In this document: piece after piece, positions 5,244-6,269 of the stretch
How positions within the stretch are numbered: position 1 is the stretch's first letter
Layout of the letters: every line of letters begins with the position of its first letter
Assembly (NCBI GenBank): GCA_964432415.1
Contig: CAYSNW010000101.1
Location: forward strand, 1-6,269
DNA length: 6,269 bases
DNA from: JAFECT01 sp964432415
GTDB lineage: Bacteria > Pseudomonadota > Alphaproteobacteria > Caulobacterales > Caulobacteraceae
Reading direction: 5' to 3'
The notes under the pieces: model-generated
What the model saw: the letters and a program-made list of their open reading frames with translations, nothing else
Databases searched by the model: none
What the model was told of the DNA's origin: nothing
Program-made: the position numbers and the translations under genes

Positions 5244-6269
5244 ATGACCAAGGCTACAGGCTTGAGCGGGCGGCAGGCGCCCCCGCGGTCGCCGACAATC
5301 GCCGCGATCGCGACCCTGACCCTGGTGGCGGCGCTGATGGGCGCCGCGCCGGCCCTCGCCGACTGCTGGCGCGCGCCGAACGGCCGGCTGATCGTGACTG
5401 ACGGCTCCTCCAGGGTCCCGATCCCGCCCGGTTCGGTTCGTATGGCCTGCCCGGTCCCCGCCCCGCCGCAACGGCCCCAGCCCCAGCCGCAGCCCCAGTT
5501 CGAGCGCCGCGGCCAGATCCAGAGCCAGCAGCAGCAACAGCAGGCCGCCGCGATCGAACGGCAGCGGCAGCAGGCTCTGGCCCAGCAGCAACAACAACAG
5601 CAGCAGGCCGCGCTTCAACGCCAGCGCCAACCGCAACCGCAGCCCGCTCCCGCCCCCTGGCAGCGTCAGCAACCCGTCGCCCAACCCCAACCGGCCCAGT
5701 CCGGCGCCTTTCAACGGCAGGGCCGGGTGCAGCAGCCCCCGCCGCCACCCCAGTGGCAGCGCCAGCAACCGGCGGCGGTCCAGGCCCCCGCGCCACAACC
5801 GGGGCCCCTGCAGCGGCGCCTCCAGCCCCAGACCCAGCCGGTCCAGCCCCAGCGGCAGGCCCAGGCGCCTTTCGTCCAGCCGCAACAGCCCAGCGCCCTG
5901 CAGCGCCGCGCGCCGCTCGTGGCGCAGCCGCGGCCGACGACGCCGGCCCGTGACCAGACGCCCCTTCGGCGTGGCCAGCAGCCCGCCCTCCAGTCCCAAC
6001 CGCAGCCGAATATCGCCGCGGGCCAGGACCAGGGCGGGCAGGCCCGCACCCTGGCGGGGCGCCGGCGCCTGGCCCCCCCTCAGGCGGACATTCAGACGGC
6101 CCAGTCGCCCCAGACGACGGCCGCGCCCCAGACAACGGCGACGGTCCAGACCCCGCCAACGGGCCCGGCCTCCCCCCGGCGCCTGTCGCGCGTCCCCGCA
6201 CCCGTTTCGACGCCGGCGTCCACGACCGTAACGCCCGCAGCCGTCCAGGACGCCTCGCCCGCCGCCGCG
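5244..6269 (+). CDS. Secreted Q/P-rich low-complexity protein, 3' end outside window
   Basis: The reading frame from ATG 5244 stays open to the last base, giving at least 342 aa. Residues 1-39 form a long signal peptide: a basic start (MTKATGLSGRQAPPR), a hydrophobic core (TIAAIATLTLVAALMGAA) and a cleavage site after PALA. Mature residues 40-72 form a small region, DCWRAPNGRLIVTDG to RMACPV, with C41 and C69 likely disulfide-bonded. Then come P/Q repeats, Gln tracts at 95-100 and 114-121 inside a probably helical or coiled stretch (95-128), a QPPPPPQW segment near 164-171 and repeated LQRR motifs. A Thr/Ala/Pro-rich part follows from about 283. I recognise no enzyme domain. Architecture resembles the Q/P-rich protein on the other side of the Rap1a-like gene: signal peptide, Q/P-rich body, RLAP(P)Q, then a Thr-Ala-Val stretch. 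Homology or shared composition cannot be told apart by eye. The ribosome-binding site is weak. Confidence 0.83.
   Translation, partial: MTKATGLSGRQAPPRSPTIAAIATLTLVAALMGAAPALADCWRAPNGRLIVTDGSSRVPIPPGSVRMACPVPAPPQRPQPQPQPQFERRGQIQSQQQQQQAAAIERQRQQALAQQQQQQQQAALQRQRQPQPQPAPAPWQRQQPVAQPQPAQSGAFQRQGRVQQPPPPPQWQRQQPAAVQAPAPQPGPLQRRLQPQTQPVQPQRQAQAPFVQPQQPSALQRRAPLVAQPRPTTPARDQTPLRRGQQPALQSQPQPNIAAGQDQGGQARTLAGRRRLAPPQADIQTAQSPQTTAAPQTTATVQTPPTGPASPRRLSRVPAPVSTPASTTVTPAAVQDASPAAA

Noticed and set aside
5139..6201. Long minus-strand open frames opposite the second Q/P-rich gene
   Set aside because: Leu/Gly/Arg- and Ala/Gly-rich translations mirror the Q/P codons of the plus-strand gene, which has a convincing signal peptide and stays open to the window end.

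Overview
The window is very GC-rich DNA from a free-living bacterium. The E. coli-type dihydroxy-acid dehydratase and the Q/P-rich secreted proteins fit a high-GC alphaproteobacterium. A member of the Caulobacterales (Caulobacter, Phenylobacterium or Brevundimonas) is my guess from style and codon use, not a proven assignment. I see no rRNA, tRNA, CRISPR array, transposase or phage gene.

Layout. (1) 2-1273, +: the 3' two-thirds of ilvD, a core enzyme of branched-chain amino acid synthesis. (2) 1304-1726, -: a stand-alone response-regulator receiver domain, convergent with ilvD; the two stop codons lie inside the arms of one inverted repeat. (3) 1727-1987: a divergent intergenic region with two back-to-back inverted repeats. 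(4) 1988-2443, +: a small winged-helix DNA-binding protein. (5) 2568-3188, +: an unrecognised cysteine-rich protein with a duplicated PPMDMSWAI motif. (6) 3222-4622, -: a secreted Q/P/Y-rich low-complexity protein, convergent with (5) across a strong GC hairpin. (7) 4759-5163, +: an exported four-cysteine protein resembling the Rap1a/Tai immunity family, divergent from (6). (8) 5244-6269, +: a second secreted Q/P-rich protein that runs off the window.

How the genes may work together. The left end is housekeeping (ilvD) next to two small regulatory genes transcribed away from each other; a receiver domain without an output domain and a small DNA-binding protein could be functionally linked, but only position suggests it. 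The right half (3222-6269) is a cluster of three predicted exported proteins: two Q/P-rich low-complexity proteins flanking a Rap1a/Tai-like protein. No type VI effector or structural gene is visible, so an immunity role is not shown. An envelope or periplasmic role for this trio is the most interesting open possibility in the window.

The long open frames antisense to the Q/P-rich genes are read as composition shadows.
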